NCBI GenBank assembly: GCA_964347035.1
Contig: CAYFXE010000012.1
Span: 6,134-70,133 of the forward strand
Origin: CAYFXE01 sp964347035
GTDB taxonomy: Bacteria > Acidobacteriota > Aminicenantia > Aminicenantales > Aminicenantaceae
Length of the DNA stretch: 64,000 nt
Direction: 5' to 3'
A program made the position numbers and the translations under genes. The notes below the pieces were generated by a model. It had not been told where the DNA came from. It did not search any database and saw only the letters and a program-made list of their open reading frames with translations. Below, piece after piece: positions 41,114 through 50,453 of the stretch (position 1 is the first letter of the stretch; each line of letters begins with the position of its first letter).

Positions 41114-42471
41114 TGAACGAGAAAATCCTGATCATCGACGATGAGGCTGGAATATGCTCTTCTCTAACCGGCATCTTAGAGGACGAAGGGTTCAGTGTGA
41201 AAACTTCAGAGACAGGCGAGGGAGGGCTACAGCTCATAAGAGTAGAGAATTTCGATCTGATCCTGCTGGATATCTGGCTTCCTCGCATGAGTGGTATTGA
41301 TGTCCTGAAGAAAATCAAGTCGAGCGAGGAAAACACTCAGGTGGTCATGATCACCGGCCATGGTTCTATCGAAACTGCTGTCAAAGCCACGAAGCTCGGG
41401 GCATATGACTTTCTAGAAAAACCGCTCTCCCTGGAAAAAGTGGTCCTGACCGTAAAGAACGCGCTCAAACAAAAAAGATTAGAAGAAGAAAATATCCAGC
41501 TCAAGGAGAAGATCAAGACCAATTATTTTCTGGTCGGGAAGAGCACAGCAGTCCAAAAATTAAAATCCAACATAAATATGGCTGCCTCAACCAACGGCCG
41601 TGTTCTTATATATGGCGAGAACGGGACTGGGAAAGAACTCATCGCTCGCTTGATTCACGAACGAAGTCCGAGAAAAAATCAACGATTCATCCAAATCAAC
41701 CTCGGAGCGATTCCGGATGATCTTGTCGAGAATGAGCTCTTCGGATATGCCAAAGGAAGTTTTCCTTCCGCCGAACACGATAAAAAAGGAAAGCTCTTGC
41801 TGGCCGACGGAGGAACGCTCTTCCTGGATGAGGTCGGTGAGATGAGCCTGAGAACACAATCCAAGCTGGTGAGAGCCATCGACGAGCAGAAGTATGAGCC
41901 AGCCGGATCAGCCGACCCAGTTTTTATCGATACTCGGCTTATCGCAGCCACAAATCAAAATCTCAGAGAACTCGTCAACAAAGGAAATTTCAGGGAGGAG
42001 CTTTTCTTCAAGCTCAATGTCATCCCGATGGTCATCCCCCCTCTCAGAGAAAGAAAGCAAGACATCCCACTGCTTATTAAGTACTTCTTGAAATACTTCT
42101 CGGACGAATACGGCAAGAAACAAAAAACCATGAATCAGGAAGCGATCAGGGCTTTCCTCAACTATTCTTGGCCCGGAAATATCAGCGAGCTGATCAATGT
42201 TATCGAAAGATTCGTGATCATGGTTCAGGAGGAAGAAATCAAGGCATCCCATATTTCTCTCCTCGTAGAACCCAGAGAATTTCAGTATGCCACCGCGAGC
42301 AATCATGACAAGACGCTGAAACAGGCTAAAGAGCACTTCGAGAAAGAATACATTCACCAGATATTGCTAAAACATCAATGGGACATTGAGAGGGCTGCTG
42401 CTGACCTTAAGATCGAAAAAGAAAGCCTGAACGAAAAAATCAAAAATCTGCGCATCACATTCCTGAATTAG
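41110..42471 (+). CDS. NtrX-like response regulator with AAA+ domain lacking GAFTGA
   Basis: 453 residues: receiver (ILIIDDEAGICSSL, phosphorylation Asp in LILLDIWLPRMSG), AAA+ (Walker A GENGTGKELIARLIH, Walker B LFLDEVGEMS, sensor region) and a C-terminal Fis-type HTH (WDIERAAADLKIEKESL). The loop that normally reads GAFTGA is GSFPSA here (YAKGSFPSAEHDKKG). GAFTGA contacts sigma-54, so this protein may not activate sigma-54 promoters; known NtrX/NtrC variants with altered motifs act differently. It is cotranscribed with the kinase and rodZ. Confidence 0.92.
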   Translation: MMNEKILIIDDEAGICSSLTGILEDEGFSVKTSETGEGGLQLIRVENFDLILLDIWLPRMSGIDVLKKIKSSEENTQVVMITGHGSIETAVKATKLGAYDFLEKPLSLEKVVLTVKNALKQKRLEEENIQLKEKIKTNYFLVGKSTAVQKLKSNINMAASTNGRVLIYGENGTGKELIARLIHERSPRKNQRFIQINLGAIPDDLVENELFGYAKGSFPSAEHDKKGKLLLADGGTLFLDEVGEMSLRTQSKLVRAIDEQKYEPAGSADPVFIDTRLIAATNQNLRELVNKGNFREELFFKLNVIPMVIPPLRERKQDIPLLIKYFLKYFSDEYGKKQKTMNQEAIRAFLNYSWPGNISELINVIERFVIMVQEEEIKASHISLLVEPREFQYATASNHDKTLKQAKEHFEKEYIHQILLKHQWDIERAAADLKIEKESLNEKIKNLRITFLN

Positions 42472-42674
42472 GGTAAGCGCTCCCCAAAAGACCACTCTTG
42501 ACTTCCTTTCCTTCCCTTATATAAAACATAATCCCTTTGATTTTCAATCTCAAAAGAAAAATTGCATCCTCCTTGTTATAGCCTCCAAAGCCACATGATA
42601 AATATGAAAGTGGTTCTTTAGGGAACGTCCCTCCCATGTTATAATGGGAAAAATTTTTCGGATAGAAGGAACAA

Positions 42675-44018
42675 ATGGAAGCTCAAATCGCTGAAATCAT
42701 AAAGGCGGCCAGGGATTTTGTCTGGGGCCTTCCGTTGATCGTTCTGTTGGTTGGAACGGGCATCTTGCTGACGATTCTCCTCAGAGGTCTTCAGCTGAGA
42801 GGACTCATCTATTCTCTCTATCTCGCCTTCATCAAGAGAAAGGAGGATGATCAAGAGGCAGGCGATATATCCCATTTCCAGGCCCTGATGACAGCCCTGG
42901 CGGCGACGGTCGGCACAGGAAACATCGCGGGTGTGGCAACAGCCGTGGCTGCCGGAGGACCTGGCGCTCTCTTCTGGATGTGGGTCACAGGCATTTTCGG
43001 TATGGCCACCAAATACTCTGAAGCGGTTCTAGCTATTAAATACAGAGAAGTCGATGAGTTTGGGACGATGAGTGGTGGTCCGATGTACTACATTTCGAAG
43101 GGATTGGGCTGGAAATGGCTTGGAGTTCTCTTCGCCATCTTTGCTTCCATCGCAGCATTTGGTATAGGAAACATGGTCCAATCTAACTCCGTCGCCGATG
43201 CGGTAAACACGTCCTTCGGTATCCCCGCCTGGGCCACAGGAATCGTTCTGGCCATCCTGACAGCCATGGTCGTCCTCGGTGGAATCAAAAGTATTGCCCG
43301 AGTGACCCAGTATCTTGTGCCCATCATGATTGTTTTCTATTTCTGTGGTGCCGCCTTGATCATCCTGATGAGAATCTCTATCGTTCCTCAAATCTTTGCC
43401 CTCATATTTCAAAAAGCCTTCTCCCCGACCGCTGCTGCCGGAGGATTCCTGGGAGCCACGGTGATGCAAACCATGAGAGAAGGAGTAACCAGGGGTGTAT
43501 TCTCCAACGAATCCGGATTGGGATCAGCTCCGATCGCGGCCGCAGCGGCAAAAACACCCAATCCCGTCAAACAGGCTCTGGTCTCTATGACCCAAACCTT
43601 CATCGATACGCTTATCGTCTGTACGATGACAGGCCTCGTCCTCATCATCAGCGGACTTTGGGATTCTGGACGGACGGGTGCGGAACTCACCGCTTTGGCT
43701 TTCGACCGCTCTCTACCCGGAGGATGGGGACAATTCGTGGTGACTTTTGGATTGATCTTCTTTGCTTATTCCACCATCCTCGGTTGGTGTTATTATGGAG
43801 AAAAGTCAATCGAGTATCTCTTTTCTGAACGGGCAGTCAAGATCTATCGAGTTGTTTTTGTGATTTTTGTGGCTGTGGGCACTCTTCTCAAATTGGAAAC
43901 GGTCTGGACATTAGCCGATCTCATGAATGGGATGATGGCCTTCCCCAATCTGATCGGCCTCGTTGGCCTCAGCTCCATCATTGTCGCCGAAACAAACAAA
44001 TATTTCTATAAGAAGTAA
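42675..44018 (+). CDS. Sodium:alanine symporter, AGCS family
   Basis: 447-residue inner-membrane transporter for alanine or glycine with Na+. The family signature is ALAATVGTGNIAGVATAVAA and GGPGALFWMWVTGIFGMATK, followed by MSGGPMYYISKGLG. Many hydrophobic helices continue to the end. AAGGAA lies before the ATG. It is preceded by a TATAAT at 42640-42645 inside a small TCCCAT...ATGGGA hairpin. The host probably uses amino acids as carbon and energy source, in line with gdhA. Confidence 0.94.
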   Translation: MEAQIAEIIKAARDFVWGLPLIVLLVGTGILLTILLRGLQLRGLIYSLYLAFIKRKEDDQEAGDISHFQALMTALAATVGTGNIAGVATAVAAGGPGALFWMWVTGIFGMATKYSEAVLAIKYREVDEFGTMSGGPMYYISKGLGWKWLGVLFAIFASIAAFGIGNMVQSNSVADAVNTSFGIPAWATGIVLAILTAMVVLGGIKSIARVTQYLVPIMIVFYFCGAALIILMRISIVPQIFALIFQKAFSPTAAAGGFLGATVMQTMREGVTRGVFSNESGLGSAPIAAAAAKTPNPVKQALVSMTQTFIDTLIVCTMTGLVLIISGLWDSGRTGAELTALAFDRSLPGGWGQFVVTFGLIFFAYSTILGWCYYGEKSIEYLFSERAVKIYRVVFVIFVAVGTLLKLETVWTLADLMNGMMAFPNLIGLVGLSSIIVAETNKYFYKK

Positions 44019-44028
44019 CACAGTGACA

Positions 44029-44127
44029 CTGTGAGCTGGGGTCAGGCTTCGTTATCTTGTTGGGTTCTTAAATAAATGCTTTGTCCTTCATACATTCTTC
44101 ACGATAAAGCCTGACCCCAGCTCACAG
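44029..44127. repeat. REP/MITE-like inverted repeat 3 (GGGGTCAGGCTT arms)
   Basis: The arms are 21 bases and perfect (44029-44049, 44107-44127), with core GGGGTCAGGCTT, flanking CTGTGAGCT on the outer side and a loop of about 57 bases. It starts 11 bp after the symporter stop. Its right arm shares TTTATCGTGAAG-type sequence with the element at 26.8 kb, showing common origin. It could also end transcription. Confidence 0.8.
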
Positions 44128-44190
44128 AGTTACTAATTTACAGCGGTGTGGTTTTGTGCTATCGTGGAGGACGAAAATTGAGAGGCTAAC

Positions 44191-45552
44191 ATGAAGTGGG
44201 AATCGCTCCGGATCGCCACCAGTTCGGCGAGAAAATTCATCAACATGGGTGCTCTAACCCGCTTATGGAATCTTGTCAAAAATTTTCATGCGGCTGACAT
44301 TTCTACTCTTATTGAGCATTTCGTCTTGAGAGAACGCCTAATTCTATTCAACACCCTGTACGAAAAAGAAAAGGAAAAGGCGGCAGAGGTCCTGAGTGAG
44401 ATCGATCCTGAGGATGCTGTCAACATCTTGGTCGAGCTTCCGCTGGAGCAAATATCTGACATGTTCCAGATGATTCCCTCTGATGACGCGGCTCATATCC
44501 TGGATCTTCTGCCTGAAGATTTGCGAGAATCCGTCCTGGCCGCTATGGAAGAAAAGCCTTCAGAGGAGGTTAAGGAACTCCTTCTTTATGAAGAAGAGAC
44601 AGCCGGCCGAATCATGTCCCCTAACTTCTATGCGCTCAACCAAAACACCAATGTATCTGACGCGATCACAGCCATGCAGCTTGAAGGAGACGTGGAATCG
44701 GCCTTCTACCTCTACGTCGTGGATGATGAGGATCGTCTGGTCGGTGTCGTCTCCCTCAGGCAAGTCTTGTTTGCCCGGCCGAACACCCCTTTAAAGGACA
44801 TTATGACCAAAGATGTCATCAGCGTCCAGACAGAGACCGATCAGGAAGAAGTCGCCCGAAATGTGGCCGATTACAACCTGGTGGCCATTCCTGTGATCGA
44901 CTCAGAGAATAAATTGTTGGGCGTGGTCACCGTAGATGATGTTATCGATGTCATCGACAAGGAAGCCACCGAAGATATCTATAAGATGCTATCTCTGGAT
45001 ACTACCTACCGTATCCAAGACAGCCCATTCACAGCCATCAAGAAAAGACTTCCCTTCCTGATGTTCAGTGTCCTGACAGCCTCACTAGCCCCTTTTGTTG
45101 TCAATTACTTCAAGGGCACTATTCAACAGTTCGTCACCCTGGCTGTGTTCATGCCTTTGGTTGCTGCCCTAGGAGGAATCGCTGGAAACCAAACCATCGC
45201 CATCATCGTCAGGGAGATTGCCATAGGACAGGCGGATTGGATGACTGTGAGAAAAACGCTGTTCAAAGAACTCCTAGTCGGTATCGGTAACGGAATCATC
45301 CTGGGGGCTTTCCTCGCCGCGATCTCATATCTCATCATCGGAAACCCCATGATGGGCTTAGTTCTGGGGTTGGCCATCATCATCAATCTTTTCATAGCCG
45401 CCCTTCTCGGCACCCTTATTCCTCTGTTTTTGAAGCTCATCCGCCTAGATCCAGCCCTGGGATCTGTCAACCTTCTCACCATGTGTACAGATACCGTAGG
45501 CCTTCTGGCCTTTCTCGGTTTGGGAACTCTCTTCCTCCAATATCTAACCTGA
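44191..45552 (+). CDS. mgtE: Magnesium transporter MgtE
   Basis: 453-residue Mg2+ channel. The N domain (AEVLSEIDPEDAVNILVELP, LDLLPEDLRESVLAAM) is a superhelix. A CBS pair follows (GRIMSPNFYALNQNTNVSDA, LKDIMTKDVISVQTETD), then the membrane part with five helices (LPFLMFSVLTASLAPFVV, VTLAVFMPLVAALGGIAGNQ, LGTLIPLFLKLIRLDPAL). Cytosolic domains sense Mg2+ and gate the pore. GAGAGG precedes the ATG. recO starts 7 bp downstream, so the two are probably co-transcribed. Confidence 0.95.
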   Translation: MKWESLRIATSSARKFINMGALTRLWNLVKNFHAADISTLIEHFVLRERLILFNTLYEKEKEKAAEVLSEIDPEDAVNILVELPLEQISDMFQMIPSDDAAHILDLLPEDLRESVLAAMEEKPSEEVKELLLYEEETAGRIMSPNFYALNQNTNVSDAITAMQLEGDVESAFYLYVVDDEDRLVGVVSLRQVLFARPNTPLKDIMTKDVISVQTETDQEEVARNVADYNLVAIPVIDSENKLLGVVTVDDVIDVIDKEATEDIYKMLSLDTTYRIQDSPFTAIKKRLPFLMFSVLTASLAPFVVNYFKGTIQQFVTLAVFMPLVAALGGIAGNQTIAIIVREIAIGQADWMTVRKTLFKELLVGIGNGIILGAFLAAISYLIIGNPMMGLVLGLAIIINLFIAALLGTLIPLFLKLIRLDPALGSVNLLTMCTDTVGLLAFLGLGTLFLQYLT

Positions 45553-45559
45553 GATTGCC

Positions 45560-46291
45560 ATGCCACGCCAGCAATCTGAAGCCATCATCCTGCGAACCTA
45601 CAACGTCGGAGAACAGGACAAAATTGTTGTCTTTTTCTCCCGTGATAAAGGAATCCTCAAAGGCATTGCTAAAGGAGCACGAAAATTTGGTAATCGTTTC
45701 GGGAGCAGTCTGGAGCCCATGTCCTGGATCAACATCTTCTACTATGAAAAGGAAAGAAAGGAATTGGTCACCATCAGCCATTGCGACATCCTAGAATCTT
45801 TCTTCGAAATCCAGAAAGACCTTAAGATAAACTTCACTCTGAGTTACTTCGCCGAACTCATTGAAGAGTTCTTCCCCCAAAGGATGAAAGAGAATATTCT
45901 TTTCCGGTTATTGATATCCCTTCTCCAGGCAATCAAGGAAGGCGGTGAAACAAATTTTCTAACCTCTTATTTCGAAGCCTGGCTTCTTAAAATGACAGGA
46001 TTCCTGCCAGATCTGAAGAAATGTCAAAATTGTGGGACAAGCATCACTGATTTCGGCTGGCTCTCCCCAAAAAAGGATGGAGTCTTGTGTCCTCAATGTG
46101 CCTCGATCAAGAAAGAAAAAATCGGAGTTCTCGTGGAGGAATTCCTTCGCTGGGTCAAAAAAAACCCTCCGCCCAAAGATAGATCCACCCCATTCTCAAG
46201 AGAAGAGATAACACAAATCAGAAAAATTCTGGTCCAGCTCATCGTCTTCCATCTTGAACGAGAGCCAAAAACGCTTGCCTATTTAAGATGA
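45560..46291 (+). CDS. recO: DNA repair protein RecO
   Basis: 243 residues. The N-terminal OB fold is SEAIILRTYNVGEQDKIVVF, followed by the conserved KGARKFGNRFGSSLEPM. The C-terminal helical part contains a zinc site (CQNCGTSI and CPQC). RecO loads RecA on SSB-coated gaps with RecR and RecF. Length and order fit the family. Confidence 0.92.
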   Translation: MPRQQSEAIILRTYNVGEQDKIVVFFSRDKGILKGIAKGARKFGNRFGSSLEPMSWINIFYYEKERKELVTISHCDILESFFEIQKDLKINFTLSYFAELIEEFFPQRMKENILFRLLISLLQAIKEGGETNFLTSYFEAWLLKMTGFLPDLKKCQNCGTSITDFGWLSPKKDGVLCPQCASIKKEKIGVLVEEFLRWVKKNPPPKDRSTPFSREEITQIRKILVQLIVFHLEREPKTLAYLR

Positions 46292-46379
46292 ATAATCTCA
46301 TCCTTCTTCCGTATTGATTTTTTATATTAAAAGAATAAACTTATAATCTCCTAATGTCGTTCTCACGAAAGGAGATAAT

Positions 46380-46883
46380 ATGAATAATTGCAAGATATGC
46401 AATAAAGACATCGATTTTAATCTTCCTCACTATATTCTCTATTTCAATAAAGAAGCCGCCGAAAACGACGAAAAAAAAGTCCTGGAATCCCAGGAAGGAG
46501 CCGCCATCTGTGAAGACTGTGGAGGAGAAGGACTCCCTTCTGTTCTTGTCCATCTAAAAATGATTCATGATGCCGACACAGAACTCGGCAAAAAAATCCA
46601 GGCTGTCCTCCAGTCTGTCAACATGAAAAAGCTGATGGAAGACTATGGTCTCTCCTTGGAAAAATTCGGAGTGGATAATGAATATCTAGCTAAATGCCCT
46701 TTTCACAGCCAGGAGTCATCCTTCCTGATTGACGCCACCAAAAAAGAATATTTTTGTTTCTGCGAGGGATTAAAGGGAGATGCTATAAGCTTTGTCATCA
46801 ATTATGACCGAGATGTTAACCATAAACATACGACTCTGAAACAGGCTGTAGATTTCCTGTTGGAGCAGTTCCCGGGTCAATAA
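46380..46883 (+). CDS. Stand-alone CHC2 zinc-finger protein (DnaG N-terminus-like)
   Basis: 167 residues. The first 60 carry two CxxC pairs (CKIC, CEDC) in a small zinc-binding unit. Residues about 100-140 hold a primase-type CHC2 finger: AKCPFHSQESSFLIDATKKE followed by CFCEGLKGDAISFVIN, as in the DnaG N terminus. TOPRIM and helicase-binding domains are absent, so it is not a full primase. It stands alone after recO with its own strong ribosome site (AAAGGAGAT). A role in DNA replication or repair is possible but not shown. Confidence 0.7.
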   Translation: MNNCKICNKDIDFNLPHYILYFNKEAAENDEKKVLESQEGAAICEDCGGEGLPSVLVHLKMIHDADTELGKKIQAVLQSVNMKKLMEDYGLSLEKFGVDNEYLAKCPFHSQESSFLIDATKKEYFCFCEGLKGDAISFVINYDRDVNHKHTTLKQAVDFLLEQFPGQ

Positions 46884-47027
46884 AATCTCACTAAGATCCA
46901 AATCAACCTATCCGCCAGCTTCCCTGTCTCGTTTGAAATGCAAAATACTGATCTCTTTGCCTAAAAGAGACGAATTTTATACAATGCTCTCAGGCAAGGA
47001 ACTGATCCGATTAAAAGGGAGTCAGAA

Positions 47028-49367
47028 ATGAACGTCTCAGATAGGCAATGGGGCAATATCTTTTTTATATTTTTTATTTTCTTCCTGCTTACTTGCCCAG
47101 GAAAAGCGCAGATGGTTGATCCCGACATAGACAAACCCGATGAACCCTTTTCTTATTTTGCTTATCCCGTTGATGTGATCGGGATAGTCGACGGCCGCGA
47201 AGGCACCGAGATCACTCCGGAGGGATACCTGTTCACAGGGTATGGAGAACTCCTTTTCTTTTATGACAGCCCTCCCCGTCCTGTCAACCAGAGGGTCAAA
47301 ACCCTTTATCGGGGCCACTTTCCGATTATCCAGTACAGCTTCGAAGTTGAACAGGTGCTGTATTCCCTGACTCTTTTTGCCTACACAGTAGACGGGAATC
47401 CCGAAAGCGCGCTCATCAACTTCATCAGGATTCAATTCGAAAATCTCAGTCAAACACCACGGACCGCCTATTGGTGGGTCGGAACGAGGTACACTGCTCA
47501 GAGCAGCAATGCTCGTGGTATCCCTAATCATCGCTTTAGAAGGCCAGCCACAGCGCCTCAACCTGGATTCTACGAACAGGAAGGGGAGGAATTCTCTGAA
47601 GATTGGGAATATGATTTTGGGGAAGGAATGATGTTCCGCAATGGAAAGGTATTCTATTTTTTTCCCACGGACACGGCTCATACTCTGTGGATAACACTCA
47701 AATCATCCTTCGACAAAAATCGTAAAAAGCCCCGCATCTTGCCTACAACTCCTGTGGGTCTCGTCAAATATGAAATCCCCCTAAAACCTGAAGAGAGAAA
47801 AACACTCGATCTCAAGATGCCCTACAAGCCCGTATCACCTGAAGACGACGCCTATGAGGTAATAAAACTAGCTAATTTCGATGAATATTTTCAAGAGACG
47901 ATTGAATTTTGGGAGTATATATTTTCCCAAGGGATGAGCATCAGTCTCTCTGAGGACAAGGTGGTCAACACCTTTAATGCCAGCCTCGTCTACGATTTGA
48001 TTGCTCGTGATAAGATCGGTGACGAATATGTTCAGAAGGTCAATGAATTCCAGTACGATGCGTTCTGGTTAAGGGACAGTGCCTATATCGTCAGGGCTTA
48101 TGATGTGACCGGCTACCACAAAATCGCCGAACAATGCCTAGATTTTTTTCTTAATTGGCAGAGAGAAGACGGGAATTTTGTCTCCCAGCAAGGGCAGTAT
48201 GATGGCTGGGGCCAGACACTCTGGGCCATCGCCCAACACTTCCATATCACTCGCGATCAGGATTTCGCCGAGAGATTCTTTCCTGCTGTTGTGAGGGCCG
48301 TTCAATGGCTTTCCGAGGCAAGAGCGGAAGATCCTCTCCACATCATGCCGGTCACAACACCCGGAGACAATGAGCTGATCACTGGACATGTCACTGGCCA
48401 CAATTTCTGGGCCCTCGGGGGTCTGAAAAGGACTATCGAGATGGCGAAAGGCTTGGGAAAGACGGAAAAAGCCCAGAAGTTCAGGCAAGAATACGATGAC
48501 TATCTGAAACATTTCAAAGAAGCCTTAGACTCTGCTGCCGGAAAATCTGGCGGCTACATCCCGCCTGGTTTGGATGAATTGGGTGGCCAGGATTGGGGAA
48601 ACCTGATGGCCGTCTATCCAGTACAAATTCTCGAATCCTTCAATCCTCTCGTGACAAAGACTTTGGAAGTTTCCCGAGCAAAGTACAAAGAGGGCATCAT
48701 GACCTATGGCGACGGACGATGGCTTCATCTCTACCTCACGATGAAAAACACCGAAACCCAAGTCATCCGCGGTGAACAGAAAAAGGCCTTACAGGAGTTT
48801 TACTCCATCCTTCTCCATACAAGTTCCACTCATGCCGGGTTTGAATTCACGATTCCTCCATGGGGAGACAGAGACTTCCGTAACAACCTCTCCCCTCATG
48901 GGTGGTTTGCCGCCAAATTCAGGACTCTACTGAGAAATATGTTAGTCAGGGAAGATGGTCACACCCTTCATCTCTTTTCTGTCCTCTCCCCTTCCTGGTT
49001 AGGCGAAGGCCAGAGTATAGAAGTTTCGAACGCCCCTACAAACTTTGGCAGCTTAGACTTTTCCCTCACGGTAGAAAAAGATGCGGCCCGTTTAAATCTA
49101 AAGCCAAGATTTAGGGAAAAGCCGAAAGAAATCATCCTTCATCTCCCCTGGTTTGTCGAAGTCAGTGAAGCATCCATCGACAGCAAAAGGATCAAGATTG
49201 ATGGAGATTTCCTTCGATTCACTCCTGACACACAGCAGGTTGTCATAAAATGGGAGATGAAGCACATCGGCGCTATTGGCTATGATTTTTTTGTTCAAGA
49301 ATACAAGGAGAAATACAAGGAGAAGTACAAGGAGTTCCTCGAAAAAGGAGAAGACAGGAAAAAATAA
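47028..49367 (+). CDS. Secreted six-hairpin glycosidase-like protein
   Basis: 779 residues with a signal peptide (FFIFFIFFLLTCPGKAQ). Residues about 270-660 show the helical-repeat pattern of an (alpha/alpha)6 barrel, as in glucoamylase, trehalase or glycogen-debranching enzymes: FNASLVYDLIARD, QYDAFWLRDSAYIVRAYDVT, NWQREDGNFVSQQGQYDGWG and IPPGLDELGGQDWGNLMAVY. The WLRD and QDWGN segments hold candidate acidic catalytic residues. A C-terminal beta domain follows. The end carries a short direct repeat, YKEKYKEKYKE, coded by a repeated 15-base unit. Substrate is unknown; alpha-glucan or another polysaccharide is likely. Confidence 0.7.
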   Translation: MNVSDRQWGNIFFIFFIFFLLTCPGKAQMVDPDIDKPDEPFSYFAYPVDVIGIVDGREGTEITPEGYLFTGYGELLFFYDSPPRPVNQRVKTLYRGHFPIIQYSFEVEQVLYSLTLFAYTVDGNPESALINFIRIQFENLSQTPRTAYWWVGTRYTAQSSNARGIPNHRFRRPATAPQPGFYEQEGEEFSEDWEYDFGEGMMFRNGKVFYFFPTDTAHTLWITLKSSFDKNRKKPRILPTTPVGLVKYEIPLKPEERKTLDLKMPYKPVSPEDDAYEVIKLANFDEYFQETIEFWEYIFSQGMSISLSEDKVVNTFNASLVYDLIARDKIGDEYVQKVNEFQYDAFWLRDSAYIVRAYDVTGYHKIAEQCLDFFLNWQREDGNFVSQQGQYDGWGQTLWAIAQHFHITRDQDFAERFFPAVVRAVQWLSEARAEDPLHIMPVTTPGDNELITGHVTGHNFWALGGLKRTIEMAKGLGKTEKAQKFRQEYDDYLKHFKEALDSAAGKSGGYIPPGLDELGGQDWGNLMAVYPVQILESFNPLVTKTLEVSRAKYKEGIMTYGDGRWLHLYLTMKNTETQVIRGEQKKALQEFYSILLHTSSTHAGFEFTIPPWGDRDFRNNLSPHGWFAAKFRTLLRNMLVREDGHTLHLFSVLSPSWLGEGQSIEVSNAPTNFGSLDFSLTVEKDAARLNLKPRFREKPKEIILHLPWFVEVSEASIDSKRIKIDGDFLRFTPDTQQVVIKWEMKHIGAIGYDFFVQEYKEKYKEKYKEFLEKGEDRKK

Positions 49368-49408
49368 AGAGGATTCTGCCGAGATTTTGGCTGAGTAGAC
49401 TCCCTTAG

Positions 49409-49702
49409 CTATTCCTCGTTAACGAGCTCGAATCCTTCACGAATCGGCGGCACTGAGAAGAGGTGCATGAGTTTAATCAACTGTTCCTGGTAGTAGCGAC
49501 TTTGCTCGTTGGCCCGCGCATCATCTTCACATTCCCAGATGGCCACAGAAATGGCCTTACCAGACTCACGGTCTATTAGAAGATTAAGCCGGCAAAACCC
49601 TTTCTGAGCCTTGGCTGCAGGAACAATGCTCTTCTTGTAAATATTTACGGCTTCATCTATTTTATTGGTTCGGATTTGCATTGTGGTTAGACGAGCATAC
49701 AT
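49409..49702 (-). CDS. Antibiotic biosynthesis monooxygenase (ABM) domain protein
   Basis: 97 residues of the dimeric alpha-beta barrel type: MYARLTTMQIRTNKIDEAVN, then IVPAAKAQKGFCRLNLLIDR and ISVAIWECEDDARANEQS. The fold is used by quinol monooxygenases and heme-degrading enzymes; this copy has no diagnostic active site. Function is unknown. It lies alone on the minus strand. Confidence 0.75.
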   Translation of the reverse strand: MYARLTTMQIRTNKIDEAVNIYKKSIVPAAKAQKGFCRLNLLIDRESGKAISVAIWECEDDARANEQSRYYQEQLIKLMHLFSVPPIREGFELVNEE

Positions 49703-50165
49703 GGCCAGTCCCTCCTTCTCGATCTATCTTGAAATCATCCCTTTTTTAGAAATGACAATTTCTCTTCTGTTAGCAAGGTATTCCTCATTGAGCATCTTGG
49801 CTCCTATGTTCGAACGCTGAGTGTCAAAAGACATCGACAATGAGTTAAAGAACTCCTGGTTATGAGTATCCATTATGCTAACAGCTATAAAATAATCATA
49901 AAAAAAAGATGTGTCAAACATATATTTCAAATCGTATTACCATTCATACTCGTAAAAGGACACTTGAACTACGCCCAAAAATTGTGCAATATCCCGCAAA
50001 ATGAATTAAATGAATTTTTTAAAAAGAAATATTCATTTTTTTCAACAAGATTATCCACAGAAATGGTGAAAAAGATTGCCGGCTATGGCAAAAATTGCTG
50101 AGATGCCCCTTTCGGATTTCAATGACAGGCTCGCCGAATGAGCCCCCGCCAAGAAGGGTAAATAG
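49703..50165. other. AT-rich stretch without a convincing gene
   Basis: Two weak frames overlap here on opposite strands (minus 49724-49930, plus 49862-50101), neither with homology I can recognise or a good ribosome site. The base composition is more AT-rich than the neighbours. I treat it as non-coding. Confidence 0.5.
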
Positions 50166-50453
50166 CTAAATCATCTCTAGGAATTCATCCCAGGGCGTAG
50201 CCATCAAGGTCTCGGTTGTGGAATGTCCGTAGGAACGAATGATCATCGCGGCTTTGGTTACTTGTTTCGGATCATCAGATTCGACAATGTCCACGAAATC
50301 AAAACGTCCCGAAGTGGCATAGCTCTCCTTCCAGATGACAGCAGGACATTGGCTCTTAATCTTAGAAGACACATTCTCGGCGATTTTCTTGAATTCAAAG
50401 GGATCACTGAATGCCTCGGGTGAAATACGGCTCAAAATGATATAGGTCGCCAA
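50166..50453 (-). CDS. GYD-domain small protein
   Basis: 95 residues: MATYIILSRISPEAFSDPFE, then WKESYATSGRFDFVDIVESD and AAMIIRSYGHSTTETLMATP. The start, the GRFDFV strand and the SYGHSTTETL segment match GYD-domain proteins of the ferredoxin-like barrel superfamily. Biochemical role is unknown. Confidence 0.75.
   Translation of the reverse strand: MATYIILSRISPEAFSDPFEFKKIAENVSSKIKSQCPAVIWKESYATSGRFDFVDIVESDDPKQVTKAAMIIRSYGHSTTETLMATPWDEFLEMI

Noticed and set aside
49300..49345. Short tandem repeat AAATACAAGGAG as a possible CRISPR or regulatory repeat
   Set aside because: It is in frame within the glycosidase-like gene and simply encodes YKEK repeats.
49724..49930. 68-codon minus-strand frame starting MKYMFDTSFF, at first sight like a PIN toxin
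   Set aside because: Only the first residues resemble a PIN start; the other acidic residues and length are missing, and no antitoxin lies beside it.
49862..50101. 79-codon plus-strand frame in AT-rich DNA
   Set aside because: No ribosome site, no recognisable family, and it overlaps another weak frame.
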